From NCBI RefSeq assembly GCF_038419845.1, contig NZ_JBCAQT010000017.1:42406-106405 (forward strand): a DNA stretch of 64,000 bases. The letters run 5' to 3'. How positions within the stretch are numbered: position 1 is the first letter of the stretch; each line of letters begins with the position of its first letter. Under the pieces are notes generated by a model. It was given only the letters and a program-made list of their open reading frames with translations. It was not told where the DNA came from and searched no databases. The DNA is from Marinimicrobium sp038419845. GTDB taxonomy: Bacteria; Pseudomonadota; Gammaproteobacteria; Pseudomonadales; Cellvibrionaceae. The translations under genes were made by a program, and so were the position numbers. Positions 8,519-17,059 of this stretch are shown here, piece by piece.

Positions 8519-9496
8519 ATGGTGACTCAACTCAATCCAGAAAGGCCGGGCCTGGATCGGGCGACGCTCGATGCGTTACCCAGCGGGCCGGGTGTGTATT
8601 ACTTTTACGGCGAAAACGCCAACCTGCTTTATGTGGGCAAAAGTGTGGATGTGCGCAAGCGTGTGCTCTCGCACTGTAGGTCTGATGTTGCCACTGCACG
8701 GAAGAGGGCGCTGTACCGGCAAGTTCGGGATGTACAGGTGTGCTCCACCACTGGGGAGCTGAGCGCGCTGCTGCTGGAGGCGCAAGAGATTAAAACCCGT
8801 CAGCCATTGTTCAACCGGCGCCTGCGCCGGGTGAGCAGACTCTACACCCTGCAGTTGAAGGACGATGGCCGGGGGCTGTTTCGCCCGGGGGTCATCGAGG
8901 TGCCCAAGGCCAGCCGTCAGCGCCCCATGTACGGGCTCTTTCCATCGGTGAAAAAGGCGCGCTCGGCGCTGATATCGGCCGGTAAGGACGCCGGCCTGTG
9001 CGATCACGTGGTGGTGACGCCCGCGTCTTTCTCCGGTGCCTGCATGAGCCGCCAGCTCAAACGCTGCCATGGCCTCTGTACCGGGGACAGCTCAGTGCTG
9101 CAACACAACGTCACCCTGATGACCGTGCTGGAAACAATGGCGCTGGCGGCCTGGCCCTATGACGGCCCCGTTGCTCTGCTCGAACGAGAGGATGTCCGCG
9201 ATGCTGGTTCAGCCTATACGCTATTTGTTCTGGATAACTGGTGTGTTCTGGCAACCATCAGTGGTCAGGGAGAGCCGGATTGGGAGCAGGTCGCAGCGGC
9301 GGACCGGAGCGGCGCGTTTCTGGACCGGGATATTTACCGCTATCTGCTCAAGGCGGTGAACCGCCCGCCGGATAACGTCCGGATCTATCCGGGGGAGACG
9401 CTGTCACAAGCCGCCAAGACGACGTCGGGATCAGCCGGTCGCCCTCCGGAGCCACCCAGCCGGTGTTTGACGGGGCAAGGGTCGGGCCGAACTTGA
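8519..9496 (+). CDS. cho: Cho-type UvrC-like GIY-YIG endonuclease
   Basis: A 325-residue protein with an N-terminal GIY-YIG nuclease domain (about 20-105). Visible are GPGVYYFYGENANLLYVGKS, then VRKRVLSH and the conserved Glu in ALLLEAQEIK. The mid part (RQRPMYGLFPSVKKA, CMSRQLKRCHGLCTGD) matches the region shared by Cho and UvrC N-termini. It lacks the UvrC helix-hairpin-helix and C-terminal endonuclease domain, and its length is close to E. coli Cho (295). Known role of the family: making the 3' incision next to bulky DNA damage, with UvrAB. The last 30 or so residues are low-complexity. An AAAGGTG ribosome site supports the start. The gene stands alone. Confidence 0.85.
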   Translation: MVTQLNPERPGLDRATLDALPSGPGVYYFYGENANLLYVGKSVDVRKRVLSHCRSDVATARKRALYRQVRDVQVCSTTGELSALLLEAQEIKTRQPLFNRRLRRVSRLYTLQLKDDGRGLFRPGVIEVPKASRQRPMYGLFPSVKKARSALISAGKDAGLCDHVVVTPASFSGACMSRQLKRCHGLCTGDSSVLQHNVTLMTVLETMALAAWPYDGPVALLEREDVRDAGSAYTLFVLDNWCVLATISGQGEPDWEQVAAADRSGAFLDRDIYRYLLKAVNRPPDNVRIYPGETLSQAAKTTSGSAGRPPEPPSRCLTGQGSGRT

Positions 9497-9702
9497 AGCG
9501 TCGCTGCAGGTGGCTTAACCGCCGCTGGTGCTCCCGACACCTTTTTTGGGCTGGTGTACGCTGAAGGACATCGCGATTAGGTTCAGTTTATCATGGACCA
9601 CTAGTGCCTTCAGGCCTTTGGCATTATGCTAAGGGCCGGTAGGCGTCGCCGCTTCAATTCCATCGGCGGGCGGCAGTGGATCACGGGTTTTGAGAGAACG
9701 CC

Positions 9703-11430
9703 ATGGCGGGGTATTTGCGAGTATCGATTGGGCAACATTCGGATGCAGGAGCCAAACCAAGCAATCAGGATTTCCACGGGGCGCATATTTCCGAGGGGGC
9801 GGAGCTGGAATCCAAGGGCATTGCCATGGCGCTTGCCGATGGCATCAGCTCCAGCAACGTGGCTCACATTGCCAGTGAGACCGCCGTTAAAAGCTTTCTT
9901 CAGGACTATTTTTGTACATCGGCTGCCTGGTCAGTGAAGAAATCCGGCGACCAGGTGATTAACGCAACGAATGCCTGGCTGCATTCCCACACCAATAACA
10001 GCTGGGCGCGTTACGATAAAGACCGTGGCTACGTTTGCACCTTTACCGCTCTGGTGGTCAAGTCCACCCGGGCGCACTTTTTTCATATAGGCGATTCCCG
10101 TGCGTATCAGGTGCAGGGACGCTCCCTGGAGCAGCTGACCCGTGATCACCGCCACTGGACCTCGCCTGAGAAAAGCTACCTGGGTCGGGCTCTGGGTGTG
10201 GATGAGCGGGTTGAGATCGACTATCACACCTTGGCTGTGGCGGCTGGGGATACCTTTGTGTTGGTGACAGATGGCATCTATGAAACCCTGAGCTCCACCC
10301 AGATAACGGAGGCTATTGCCGATAACGCGGGTGACCTGGATGCGGCGGCACGCCGCATCGTAAAGGCGGCCTATGAGCAAGGCAGTGATGACAACCTGAC
10401 CGTTCAGATCCTGCGTGTTGATCAGACTCCTCAGCCCAAACTTCATGAGCTCCATCAGCACGCAGCGGAGCTGCTTTTTCCGCCCGCTCTGGGTGCGCGC
10501 AGCCTGATTGACGGTTTCGAGGTCGTGCGCGAGCTGCACATGAGCAGCCGTAGTTATATTTACCTCGCCCTGGATACCGAGACAGGTAAGCCAGTGGTGC
10601 TCAAGGTGCCGGCCATTGACGTTCGAGAGGACCCGGTGGCCCTGGAGCAATTCCTGGCCGAAGAGTGGGTGGCGCGCCGTGTTGACAGCCCCTATGTGTT
10701 GCAGGCCCGTGAGCGCACGCATCCCCAGAATTATCTGTATGTGGTAACCGAATATATCGAAGGCCGGACCCTGACCCAGTGGATGCGTGATAACCCCCTC
10801 GCCCGATTCGCCGAGGTCAGAAAGCTGGTGGAACAGATGGGCAAAGGGGTGCGGGCGTTACACCGGCAGGATATGATCCATCAGGACTTGCGCCCCCAGA
10901 ATATCATGATTGACAGTGTTGGCACCGCCAAACTGATCGACTTTGGTGCAGTCCGGGTGGCGGGAATCAGCGAGAGCATCGGGTCCGATGAGGAGCCCGT
11001 TCTGGGCACCCAGCAGTACTCGGCGCCAGAATATTTTATGGGCGAGGGTGGCTCGGCCCGCTCGGACATTTTCTCACTGGGAGTCATCACCTACCAGATG
11101 CTCACCGGCTGCCTGCCTTACGGCCCCGAAGCATCCCAGGTTCAAACCCGCGCCGACCTCAATCGCCTTAAATACGATCCGGTTTATCACTACAATCGCA
11201 GCTGTCCGGCCTGGATCGACGGGGTGTTGCGCAAGGCTTTGCACCCATACCCCGACCGGCGTTACGCCGAGGTGTCGGAGTTTATCCACGATCTTTACCA
11301 CCCCAGGCGCGAGTTTGTGAATGCGGTGAGGCCGCCCCTGATTGAACGAGATCCGGAGGTCTTCTGGAAAGGTGTCTCTCTCCTGCTTTCGGTTGCCTTA
11401 ATTGTGCAACTGGTTCTGGCGTATCGGTGA
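9703..11430 (+). CDS. PP2C phosphatase / Ser-Thr protein kinase fusion, membrane-anchored
   Basis: A 575-residue bifunctional signalling protein. The N-terminal PP2C domain (about 1-240) has NQDFHGA, MALADGISSS, HIGDSRAYQ, LVTDGIYE and GSDDNLTV, with the metal-binding Asp residues kept. The kinase domain (about 265-530) has the ATP-binding Lys in VVLKVP, catalytic loop HQDLRPQNIM (HQD in place of HRD), IDFGAV (DFG kept) and activation segment GTQQYSAPE. One C-terminal membrane helix (about 550-572) anchors it, so both domains are probably cytoplasmic. Related fusions lie in nitrate/nitrite assimilation loci of Pseudomonas. Here the gene converges on an FNT channel and cyanase, with a bidirectional hairpin between. 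A role in nitrogen signalling is an inference from that context. Confidence 0.9.
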   Translation: MAGYLRVSIGQHSDAGAKPSNQDFHGAHISEGAELESKGIAMALADGISSSNVAHIASETAVKSFLQDYFCTSAAWSVKKSGDQVINATNAWLHSHTNNSWARYDKDRGYVCTFTALVVKSTRAHFFHIGDSRAYQVQGRSLEQLTRDHRHWTSPEKSYLGRALGVDERVEIDYHTLAVAAGDTFVLVTDGIYETLSSTQITEAIADNAGDLDAAARRIVKAAYEQGSDDNLTVQILRVDQTPQPKLHELHQHAAELLFPPALGARSLIDGFEVVRELHMSSRSYIYLALDTETGKPVVLKVPAIDVREDPVALEQFLAEEWVARRVDSPYVLQARERTHPQNYLYVVTEYIEGRTLTQWMRDNPLARFAEVRKLVEQMGKGVRALHRQDMIHQDLRPQNIMIDSVGTAKLIDFGAVRVAGISESIGSDEEPVLGTQQYSAPEYFMGEGGSARSDIFSLGVITYQMLTGCLPYGPEASQVQTRADLNRLKYDPVYHYNRSCPAWIDGVLRKALHPYPDRRYAEVSEFIHDLYHPRREFVNAVRPPLIERDPEVFWKGVSLLLSVALIVQLVLAYR

Positions 11431-11433
11431 GCA

Positions 11434-11469
11434 AAAAAATCGGCGCCGTGATTTTTTCCCGGCGCCGAT
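11434..11469 (-). terminator. Rho-independent terminator of the cyanase-FNT operon
   Basis: A 10-bp stem ATCGGCGCCG/CGGCGCCGAT flanked on the minus strand by a run of seven T. It lies 80 bp after the FNT stop codon and just after the kinase stop on the other strand. It is an efficient terminator for the minus strand and possibly a weak one for the plus strand. Confidence 0.85.
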
Positions 11470-11548
11470 CCGATTGCGTTTGAGCCAACAGTGAATGTTT
11501 GTTCGTCCGTTGTTCAGGTCACTGTTCGATCATTTTCCAGACCACGTC

Positions 11549-12361
11549 TCACGCAAAGGTCTTCTTCGCCTGAGTCCGGACATGTGTGGTATACAGCACC
11601 AAACCAACCAGGGTCAGGCCGCCTACCAGGTTACCCAGAACGGTCGGGATCTCGTTCCACACCACGTACTGATACAAGGTGAATTCGGCGCCCATCATCA
11701 GTCCGATCGGGAACAGGAACATGTTGACCACGGAGTGCTCGAAGCCCAGAAAGAAAAACACGATGATCGGCATCCACATCGCCATGATTTTTCCGGAAAC
11801 ATGGGTGGAAATTGTGGCGCCAACGACGCCCATGGAGACCATCCAGTTACAGAACATGCCGCGCAGAAAAAGCACCAACCAACCGGCCGCACCGGCCTCC
11901 TGATAGCCCACGGTCCGGCTCTCACCAACAGCCATCATTTTCTGGCCAACCTCATTGATTGCCTCGGAGCCGCCCATGGAAAAGTTCAGATAACCAAAAA
12001 TAGCGATAAAAAGCGCACCGCCGAGGTTGCCGAGTCCGACCAGGCCCCAGCATTTAAGCATTCGGGGCACAGTGACGCCCGGGCGCTTGTCAAGCAAGGC
12101 CATAGGTACCAGGGTGAAAACCCCGGTTAGCAGATCGTAGCCCATCAGGTAGAGCATACAAAAGCCGACCGGAAATAGCAGTGAGCCTAACAGGAAAGAG
12201 CCTGTCTGAACGGCGATGGTGACGGCGAAGATTACCGCCAGCGCCAGTGTCGCGCCGGCCATGAAAGCACGAATCAGCGTGTCTCTCGTGCCCATGTAGA
12301 TCTTGGCTTCGCCGGCATCCACAAGCTTGGTCACAAACTCGTTGGGTTGAAGATAAGACAT
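11549..12361 (-). CDS. Formate/nitrite transporter (FNT) family channel
   Basis: A 270-residue membrane protein with six predicted helices. FNT signatures are visible: LLGSLLFPVGFCMLYLMGYDLLTGVFT in helices 2-3, GGALFIAIFG, FLRGMFCNWMVSMGV, and FFLGFEHSVVNMFLFPIG, which includes the conserved central His region. Known members (FocA, NirC, HSC) pass small monovalent anions such as formate, nitrite or hydrosulfide. It follows cyanase by 86 bp on the same strand and shares its terminator, so it is probably in the same operon. Cyanate or nitrite is therefore a plausible substrate, by inference. A good start at 12361 opens with MSYLQPNEFV. Confidence 0.93.
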   Translation of the reverse strand: MSYLQPNEFVTKLVDAGEAKIYMGTRDTLIRAFMAGATLALAVIFAVTIAVQTGSFLLGSLLFPVGFCMLYLMGYDLLTGVFTLVPMALLDKRPGVTVPRMLKCWGLVGLGNLGGALFIAIFGYLNFSMGGSEAINEVGQKMMAVGESRTVGYQEAGAAGWLVLFLRGMFCNWMVSMGVVGATISTHVSGKIMAMWMPIIVFFFLGFEHSVVNMFLFPIGLMMGAEFTLYQYVVWNEIPTVLGNLVGGLTLVGLVLYTTHVRTQAKKTFA

Positions 12362-12447
12362 AGTGATGGTCCCCTAAAAGGTATAAATAAAAAGTGAATG
12401 GGTTGATCGGGTGCCTGTGTTATTCAGGCGCGCCTACCGGACATCCC

Positions 12448-12888
12448 TTACCAGCGTTTGTAAGGAAGGAACTTGCCATCCATGGTGACCACAACGCGGT
12501 CGCCCTTGGGGTCCTCCACTTTCTCCACATACATTTTGTAGTCGATAGCGCTCATGATGCCGTCGCCAAACTTTTCGTGAATCAGTGCCTTTACGCTGGG
12601 ACCGTAGATCATGGTGGCTTCGTAGAGGCGGTAAATGAGCGGGTCCTGTGGGACGCTGTCGCCCCAGTACTTGGAAGGGCAGGTCTGCAGTGCGTCCGCG
12701 ATGTCTTTCTCCAGACCCAATGCAGTGCACAGAGCCTTGGCCTGATCCTCGAGCATGGTGTTCATGCCAAAGCAGCAGGAGGTAGTCCACACCGGGGACA
12801 TGCCGATCGCCTCGGCAATCTGCTCCCAGGTCATTCCTTTTTCGTTTTTTGCTTCCAGAATGGCGGCGGTCATCAATTCGTGATTCAT
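12448..12888 (-). CDS. cynS: Cyanase (cyanate hydratase)
   Basis: A 146-residue enzyme matching the usual 150-156. It catalyses cyanate plus bicarbonate to ammonia and CO2. The N-terminal helical part has LEAKNEKGMTWEQIAEAIG. The catalytic domain has PLIYRLYEATMIYGPSVKALIHEKFGDGIMSAIDY, holding the active-site Arg, Glu (RLYE) and Ser (MSAID) known from E. coli CynS. The start at 12888 is supported by a GAGGAGC site; an open frame to 12999 adds an unrelated leader. It is first in an operon with an FNT channel. A sigma-54 promoter lies about 130 bp upstream, which points to nitrogen-limited expression. E. coli instead uses CynR, a LysR protein. Confidence 0.95.
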   Translation of the reverse strand: MNHELMTAAILEAKNEKGMTWEQIAEAIGMSPVWTTSCCFGMNTMLEDQAKALCTALGLEKDIADALQTCPSKYWGDSVPQDPLIYRLYEATMIYGPSVKALIHEKFGDGIMSAIDYKMYVEKVEDPKGDRVVVTMDGKFLPYKRW

Positions 12889-13027
12889 AATGAGGCTCCT
12901 CAGTAGTATTTCGAACCATTTTGGTTCGTGTGTATCTGTTTGCGCGTGCCTGTTTGGTGCGGGCGATAGACGAAAGCCTTTGCCCACGGGCGGTTGCATT
13001 GCGCTTGTGTCGATTTCAGTTAGGCTG

Positions 13028-13044
13028 TAGCAGATACCGTGCCA
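13028..13044 (-). promoter_or_regulatory. Sigma-54 (-24/-12) promoter of the cyanase operon
   Basis: On the minus strand the sequence TGGCACGGTATCTGCTA has GG and GC exactly ten bases apart and a perfect TGGCACG -24 element. The -12 element CTGCT departs by one base from TTGCA/T. The start point would be near 13016, giving a leader of about 128 nt before the cyanase ATG. The divergent gene encodes a sigma-54 activator, which supports the call. Confidence 0.8.
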
Positions 13045-13127
13045 GCCGACCTCGAATGGCGGTTACGCTGTAAAAACAGGCTGTTAGAGGTTGTTTTAAT
13101 GCTCTTCGAACGACTAAAAATCGTAAT

Positions 13128-13166
13128 TCACGAAATCTTGTAGTTTTGGGCTACGAAATCACGTAG
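13128..13166. promoter_or_regulatory. Two activator-type sites between cynS and the sigma-54 activator gene
   Basis: Two related 16-bp sites lie 23 bp apart, start to start: TCACGAAATCTTGTAG (13128-13143) and CTACGAAATCACGTAG (13151-13166). The second is an inverted repeat CTACG-N6-CGTAG; the first is a weaker copy. They lie about 115-150 bp upstream of the predicted cyanase start point, the normal distance for enhancer-binding proteins. They also lie just ahead of the activator's own gene, so autoregulation is possible. Confidence 0.6.
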
Positions 13167-13222
13167 CTGGCATGATTCTTGTTGCTCACCCTGGACATGT
13201 GCAGAACCTGGTAAGTGAGACG

Positions 13223-15127
13223 ATGAGCGCAAATCCTGATTTTCCTTATGCAGACAACTGGCTGGAGGCTCTGCCTGAACCTGCGCTGCTGATGGATCCG
13301 GTGCAGGACCGGATTTTGGCGGGCAATGGACGGCTGCAGCAGCTGCTGGGAGGGTCGGCCCCCGATCCGCTTCAAACCGGGCGCGTAACCGAGTTGTTCA
13401 GTGGCCAGGTGCCGCAACTGATTGTCCTTACGGATGAGGCCCTGAGCTGCGGTCAGGCCTGGAACCGAAGCCTGAAGGTGACGCGGGACGACGGCACAGA
13501 GGTGCCGGTTGAGTTATCCCTGGCCTGGACCGATGATGCCCGCGGAGCCCCCAGGATTCTCATGCTTCTGCGGGATCTGGACGCATTGCGTGAGCGCCGC
13601 GAACGCCATGAGATCAATACCTACCACCAGGGAGGGCTGTTGCACTGGAAGCGCATCGAGACCCTGTTCCGCGATATCGAGCGTGAAAACCACATGATTC
13701 TGGAGTCCGTCGGAGAGGGGATTTACGGCCTTGATGCAGAGGGGCGGGTCACCTTTACCAATTCGGCCGCCGAGCGCATGCTGGGATGGCCCAAAGAGGA
13801 AATGCTGGGCCGGATGATGCATTCGACCATTCACCATACCCAAAGCAATGGCGAGTCCCACAAGCTGGAGGACTGCCCGATCTATAAAGCGTTCAAAGAC
13901 GGAGCCGTTCACCGTGTCAGCGACGGCTGCTTCTGGCACCGCGATGGCTTCAGCTTTGCTGTTGAGTACACCAGTACCCCCATTCTGGATAACGGGCAGC
14001 TGGTGGGGGCCGTTGTGGTTTTTCGGGACACCAGCCAGCGACGGAAAGCCGAAGAGGAACTGAAAGCGGCACTAACGGAAGTAAAATCGCTCAAGCACCG
14101 TCTGGAAATGGAGAACGCCTACCTGCAGGAAGAGTTGAACGCTGAGCAGAATGCTCATGAGATAGTCGGCAAAAGCGAGGCGGTGAAATCGCTGGTGCAT
14201 CGTATTGAACTGGTTGGCCCGACTGATGCCAATGTTCTGATCTCCGGAGAATCGGGCACAGGCAAGGAATTGATTGCCCGCGCCATCCACAACACCAGCG
14301 AGCGCTCCCAGCGGCCAATGATCCGTGTCAATTGCGCGGCAATCCCGGCGGAGCTGTTTGAGAGTGAGTTCTTTGGCCATATCCGGGGCTCGTTTACGGG
14401 CGCAGTGAATGATCGTGTCGGGCGCTTTGAGTTGGCTCATGGAGGCACACTTTTTCTCGATGAAGTCGGTGAAATTCCGTTGCCGCTTCAGGGAAAGTTG
14501 CTGAGAGTTCTCCAGGAACAGAGCTTCGAACGTATTGGCGATAACGAAACCCGGCATGTTGACGTGCGGGTGATTGCGGCCACGAATCGAGATCTGCGGG
14601 CCGAAGTCAAGGCTGGCCGCTTTCGCGAGGATCTCTATTTTCGGCTGAACGTGTTTCCAATTGAATCCGCTCCCTTGCGGGAGCGCACCGAAGATATCGC
14701 GCCTCTGGCCCAGCTTTTCCTTCAGCACGCCTGTCAGAAGTTTCACCGCCCGGGTCTGGAGCTAAACCTGGCTAACGTGGAAAGCCTGCAAAAATATAGT
14801 TGGCCGGGTAATGTACGAGAGCTGGAAAATGTCATCGAAAGACAGCTGATAGTGAGTAAGGGCGGGAAGCTGTGGTTTGATTTACCCTCGGATAACACAG
14901 AAAAAGGGGCCGTGAGCGAGGTAAGACAAAGCGATCTGGCCGCGAAACCGCTCACGGAAGTGGAAAAGCGTCAGCAGGATCGTGAGAACATGGCGTCTGC
15001 TCTGCGCCAGTGTAAAGGTAAGGTTTTCGGCGATGATGGTGCGGCAGCGCTTCTGGGTGTGAAGCCTACGACCCTCGCTTCGCGACTGAAGCGTCACGGG
15101 ATCGAGCCGGGTCGGTTTCGGTGTTAG
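13223..15127 (+). CDS. PAS-domain sigma-54-dependent transcriptional activator
   Basis: A 634-residue enhancer-binding protein from the ATG at 13223; an alternative ATG at 13172 abuts the operator-like sites. There are two N-terminal PAS-type domains (about 10-130 and 150-270; the second has GEGIYGLDAEGRVTFTN and a Cys in LEDCPIYKAF), then a coiled coil (about 275-310). The AAA+ domain (about 315-555) has Walker A GESGTGKE, Walker B GGTLFLDEVGEI and FRLNVFPIESAPLRER. A Fis-type helix-turn-helix ends the protein (GAAALLGVKPTTLASRLKRHGI). The sigma-54 contact loop reads GSFTGA instead of GAFTGA. It is divergent from the cyanase-FNT operon, so it probably activates that operon in response to a small molecule or redox state sensed by the PAS domains. 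Its last 62 bases overlap the convergent YheT gene. Confidence 0.92.
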   Translation: MSANPDFPYADNWLEALPEPALLMDPVQDRILAGNGRLQQLLGGSAPDPLQTGRVTELFSGQVPQLIVLTDEALSCGQAWNRSLKVTRDDGTEVPVELSLAWTDDARGAPRILMLLRDLDALRERRERHEINTYHQGGLLHWKRIETLFRDIERENHMILESVGEGIYGLDAEGRVTFTNSAAERMLGWPKEEMLGRMMHSTIHHTQSNGESHKLEDCPIYKAFKDGAVHRVSDGCFWHRDGFSFAVEYTSTPILDNGQLVGAVVVFRDTSQRRKAEEELKAALTEVKSLKHRLEMENAYLQEELNAEQNAHEIVGKSEAVKSLVHRIELVGPTDANVLISGESGTGKELIARAIHNTSERSQRPMIRVNCAAIPAELFESEFFGHIRGSFTGAVNDRVGRFELAHGGTLFLDEVGEIPLPLQGKLLRVLQEQSFERIGDNETRHVDVRVIAATNRDLRAEVKAGRFREDLYFRLNVFPIESAPLRERTEDIAPLAQLFLQHACQKFHRPGLELNLANVESLQKYSWPGNVRELENVIERQLIVSKGGKLWFDLPSDNTEKGAVSEVRQSDLAAKPLTEVEKRQQDRENMASALRQCKGKVFGDDGAAALLGVKPTTLASRLKRHGIEPGRFRC

Positions 15128-16160
15128 GTAAGGCCACGGCTCGATCCCGATCGAGAAAATCCACGCTTTTTAAAGCCACCCCTTTTTTACCGCCAATGCG
15201 GTTCGCAAACCAGAAGAATCGTCGCTCGTACCAGTGATGGGACTCACGTTTTTTCTTGATAAATCCCATATGGCCGCCGTGCCGGGCGACTTCCAGGTAG
15301 ATGTGGTCATGCTCTCGGGCGGTGTCGTAGGGGAGGCTGCGCTGGTCAATAAAAGGGTCGTCTTTGGCGCTCAGGATATACAGCGGAACCGGAATCTGGC
15401 TCAGATAGGGTACGGCGGAGGCCGAATCGCGATAGTGCGCCGCGCTTTGATAGCCGTGCATGGGCGCAAACAGAAACTCTTCTATTTCATCCACGGTCCT
15501 GGCGTTTTTCACTCGGTCCGGGTCAACATTGTTGCCGAAAGCGACAAACTCCAGTTTCTTGATGAACTTGTTCAGCAGGGAGTTCACCACCTGTCGCTGG
15601 TAGAGAAAGTGGTTCAACCGCGAGCGCATGGACTCGTGAAAGGAGTGCAGCTCCAGTGGAGCGGACAACAGAAAGCAACCTTTGATCTTCGGATTGCAGC
15701 GCGTCGCCTCTCGGCCGAGATAGTTGGCGGTGATCGTGCCCCCGAGGCTGAAACCAACGAGAATGACCTCGGCGTAATTCCGGCTTTGGGTGTCAATCAC
15801 CTGTTTCAGGTCCTGATAATCACAACCAATATAAAACCAGGGCGTGCGGTTCACCTTTTTGCTGCAGGAGCGCATGCTCCAGGTCAGGGTGTCATACCCC
15901 CGGGCGTGCAGTTTTTGCGCGAACGACAGAAGGCCTGCTTCTTTTCCGTGGCTTTCCAGTCCATGGGTCATGATGACCAGACTCCGGGCGCCGTGGCGGG
16001 AATTGAGAAAGAGCTCGAGCTGGTCGCCATCGGGTGTGTTGAGCGTGATGGTTTCCGGCCGGATCTCGGGACGTTTTCGTACCAGCGGCGGATAAAGGGT
16101 CTGAATATGTCCATTCCGAAAAAAAGGCCCGCATCGGTAGTCAGAATCAATGACCGGCAT
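15066..16160 (-). CDS. YheT-family alpha/beta hydrolase
   Basis: A 364-residue cytoplasmic hydrolase. The family opening FRNGHIQTLYPPL is present, then THGLESHG (oxyanion region), the nucleophile elbow GFSLGG, the acid in SAKDDPFI and the His in HGGHMGF. It is a little longer than E. coli YheT (340) owing to a polar tail. YheT-like proteins are predicted carboxylesterases without a settled substrate. It lies 23 bp after a fatty acid desaturase on the same strand, so a lipid-related substrate is plausible. The tail overlaps the 3' end of the convergent sigma-54 activator gene by 62 bp. Confidence 0.88.
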   Translation of the reverse strand: MPVIDSDYRCGPFFRNGHIQTLYPPLVRKRPEIRPETITLNTPDGDQLELFLNSRHGARSLVIMTHGLESHGKEAGLLSFAQKLHARGYDTLTWSMRSCSKKVNRTPWFYIGCDYQDLKQVIDTQSRNYAEVILVGFSLGGTITANYLGREATRCNPKIKGCFLLSAPLELHSFHESMRSRLNHFLYQRQVVNSLLNKFIKKLEFVAFGNNVDPDRVKNARTVDEIEEFLFAPMHGYQSAAHYRDSASAVPYLSQIPVPLYILSAKDDPFIDQRSLPYDTAREHDHIYLEVARHGGHMGFIKKKRESHHWYERRFFWFANRIGGKKGVALKSVDFLDRDRAVALPNTETDPARSRDASVAKRGS

Positions 16161-16183
16161 GGTGTCAATCCTTCCGTTATTTT

Positions 16184-17059
16184 TTATTCCGAATGTTCGG
16201 TGGCCAGAGTGGACGCTTTTCTCTGATTCTGGTGAAACAGCCAGCCTCGAACCCTGAGATCAATCGCGTCAATCCAGTAGTAAATGGGTACCGTCCGGGT
16301 GTAGCAGTCATCGGGAATATAAGGTTCGAGCTTTCGATGCAGCTCGGGCAGCCGCGACCAGTGCAGGCCACACCGGTAATGGTGGGCCGTATGGTAGCCG
16401 ATGTTGCCGGTGAGAATATTCAGCCATTTTGAATCCACCACATTTCGGCTCGCGGCCATTTCATCGGAGGTGGACAGCTCCAGATGGTGGTAGTAGGTGG
16501 CCCGCATGGTGACCACCAGGGAGGCAAGCATGGGCAGCCAGAAAATGAACAGCGCCGGCAAGGGGCGGTACGCCGTGAGGGCCGCGAGCAATCCCAGGCT
16601 GACGCTCAGCTCCAGGTAGTAGCGGCGCAGCAGTTTGGGTTTGCGGTGTCCCACCTGTATGGCTCTGGGGTAGGTCAGCAGTATCCCCTCGGCAATGTAG
16701 CGCCAGACGCTGATGGTTTTACCCTGGGCGCGCCAACGGGAGGTATCCTTTTCCTGGTCGAGGTAGTGGGCGTGGTGGCCGTTGACGTGGTGCAGAACCC
16801 AGGTGGTGGCGAGCATCCCGGTCTGGAAGCCATACATGATTTCCAGCAGCCGGTTCAGAAGCGGGCGATTGAACGTCCGGCAGTGGTGATGGTTGTGGTT
16901 CCAGACACAGACATTGGTTTTGGGAAAAATGCCCAACACAAACCAGGCGGCCAGAAAAACCGGGTTCTCAACCGTGAAATAAATCAAAAGATCCAGCAGA
17001 AAGTACGCGCTTATGATGGCTACCGGAACGATGTCTTCGCGGTATCGAAAAACCACCAT
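16184..17059 (-). CDS. Membrane fatty acid desaturase
   Basis: A 291-residue membrane protein. The start at 17059 has a GGGAGG ribosome site seven bases upstream; in-frame starts at 17194 or 17266 lack one and add a non-conserved leader. The three His boxes of the desaturase/hydroxylase family are present: WNHNHHH, HHVNGHH and HTAHH. Hydrophobic segments surround them. The di-iron enzyme would introduce a double bond into a membrane fatty acyl chain, perhaps to adjust membrane fluidity. It is probably co-transcribed with the downstream YheT-type hydrolase (23-bp gap). Acyl position and electron donor are not deducible. Confidence 0.88.
   Translation of the reverse strand: MVVFRYREDIVPVAIISAYFLLDLLIYFTVENPVFLAAWFVLGIFPKTNVCVWNHNHHHCRTFNRPLLNRLLEIMYGFQTGMLATTWVLHHVNGHHAHYLDQEKDTSRWRAQGKTISVWRYIAEGILLTYPRAIQVGHRKPKLLRRYYLELSVSLGLLAALTAYRPLPALFIFWLPMLASLVVTMRATYYHHLELSTSDEMAASRNVVDSKWLNILTGNIGYHTAHHYRCGLHWSRLPELHRKLEPYIPDDCYTRTVPIYYWIDAIDLRVRGWLFHQNQRKASTLATEHSE

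Noticed and set aside
13128..13166. Repeats considered as a mini CRISPR array
   Set aside because: Only two imperfect 16-bp units with a 7-bp gap; spacing and context fit activator sites, not CRISPR.
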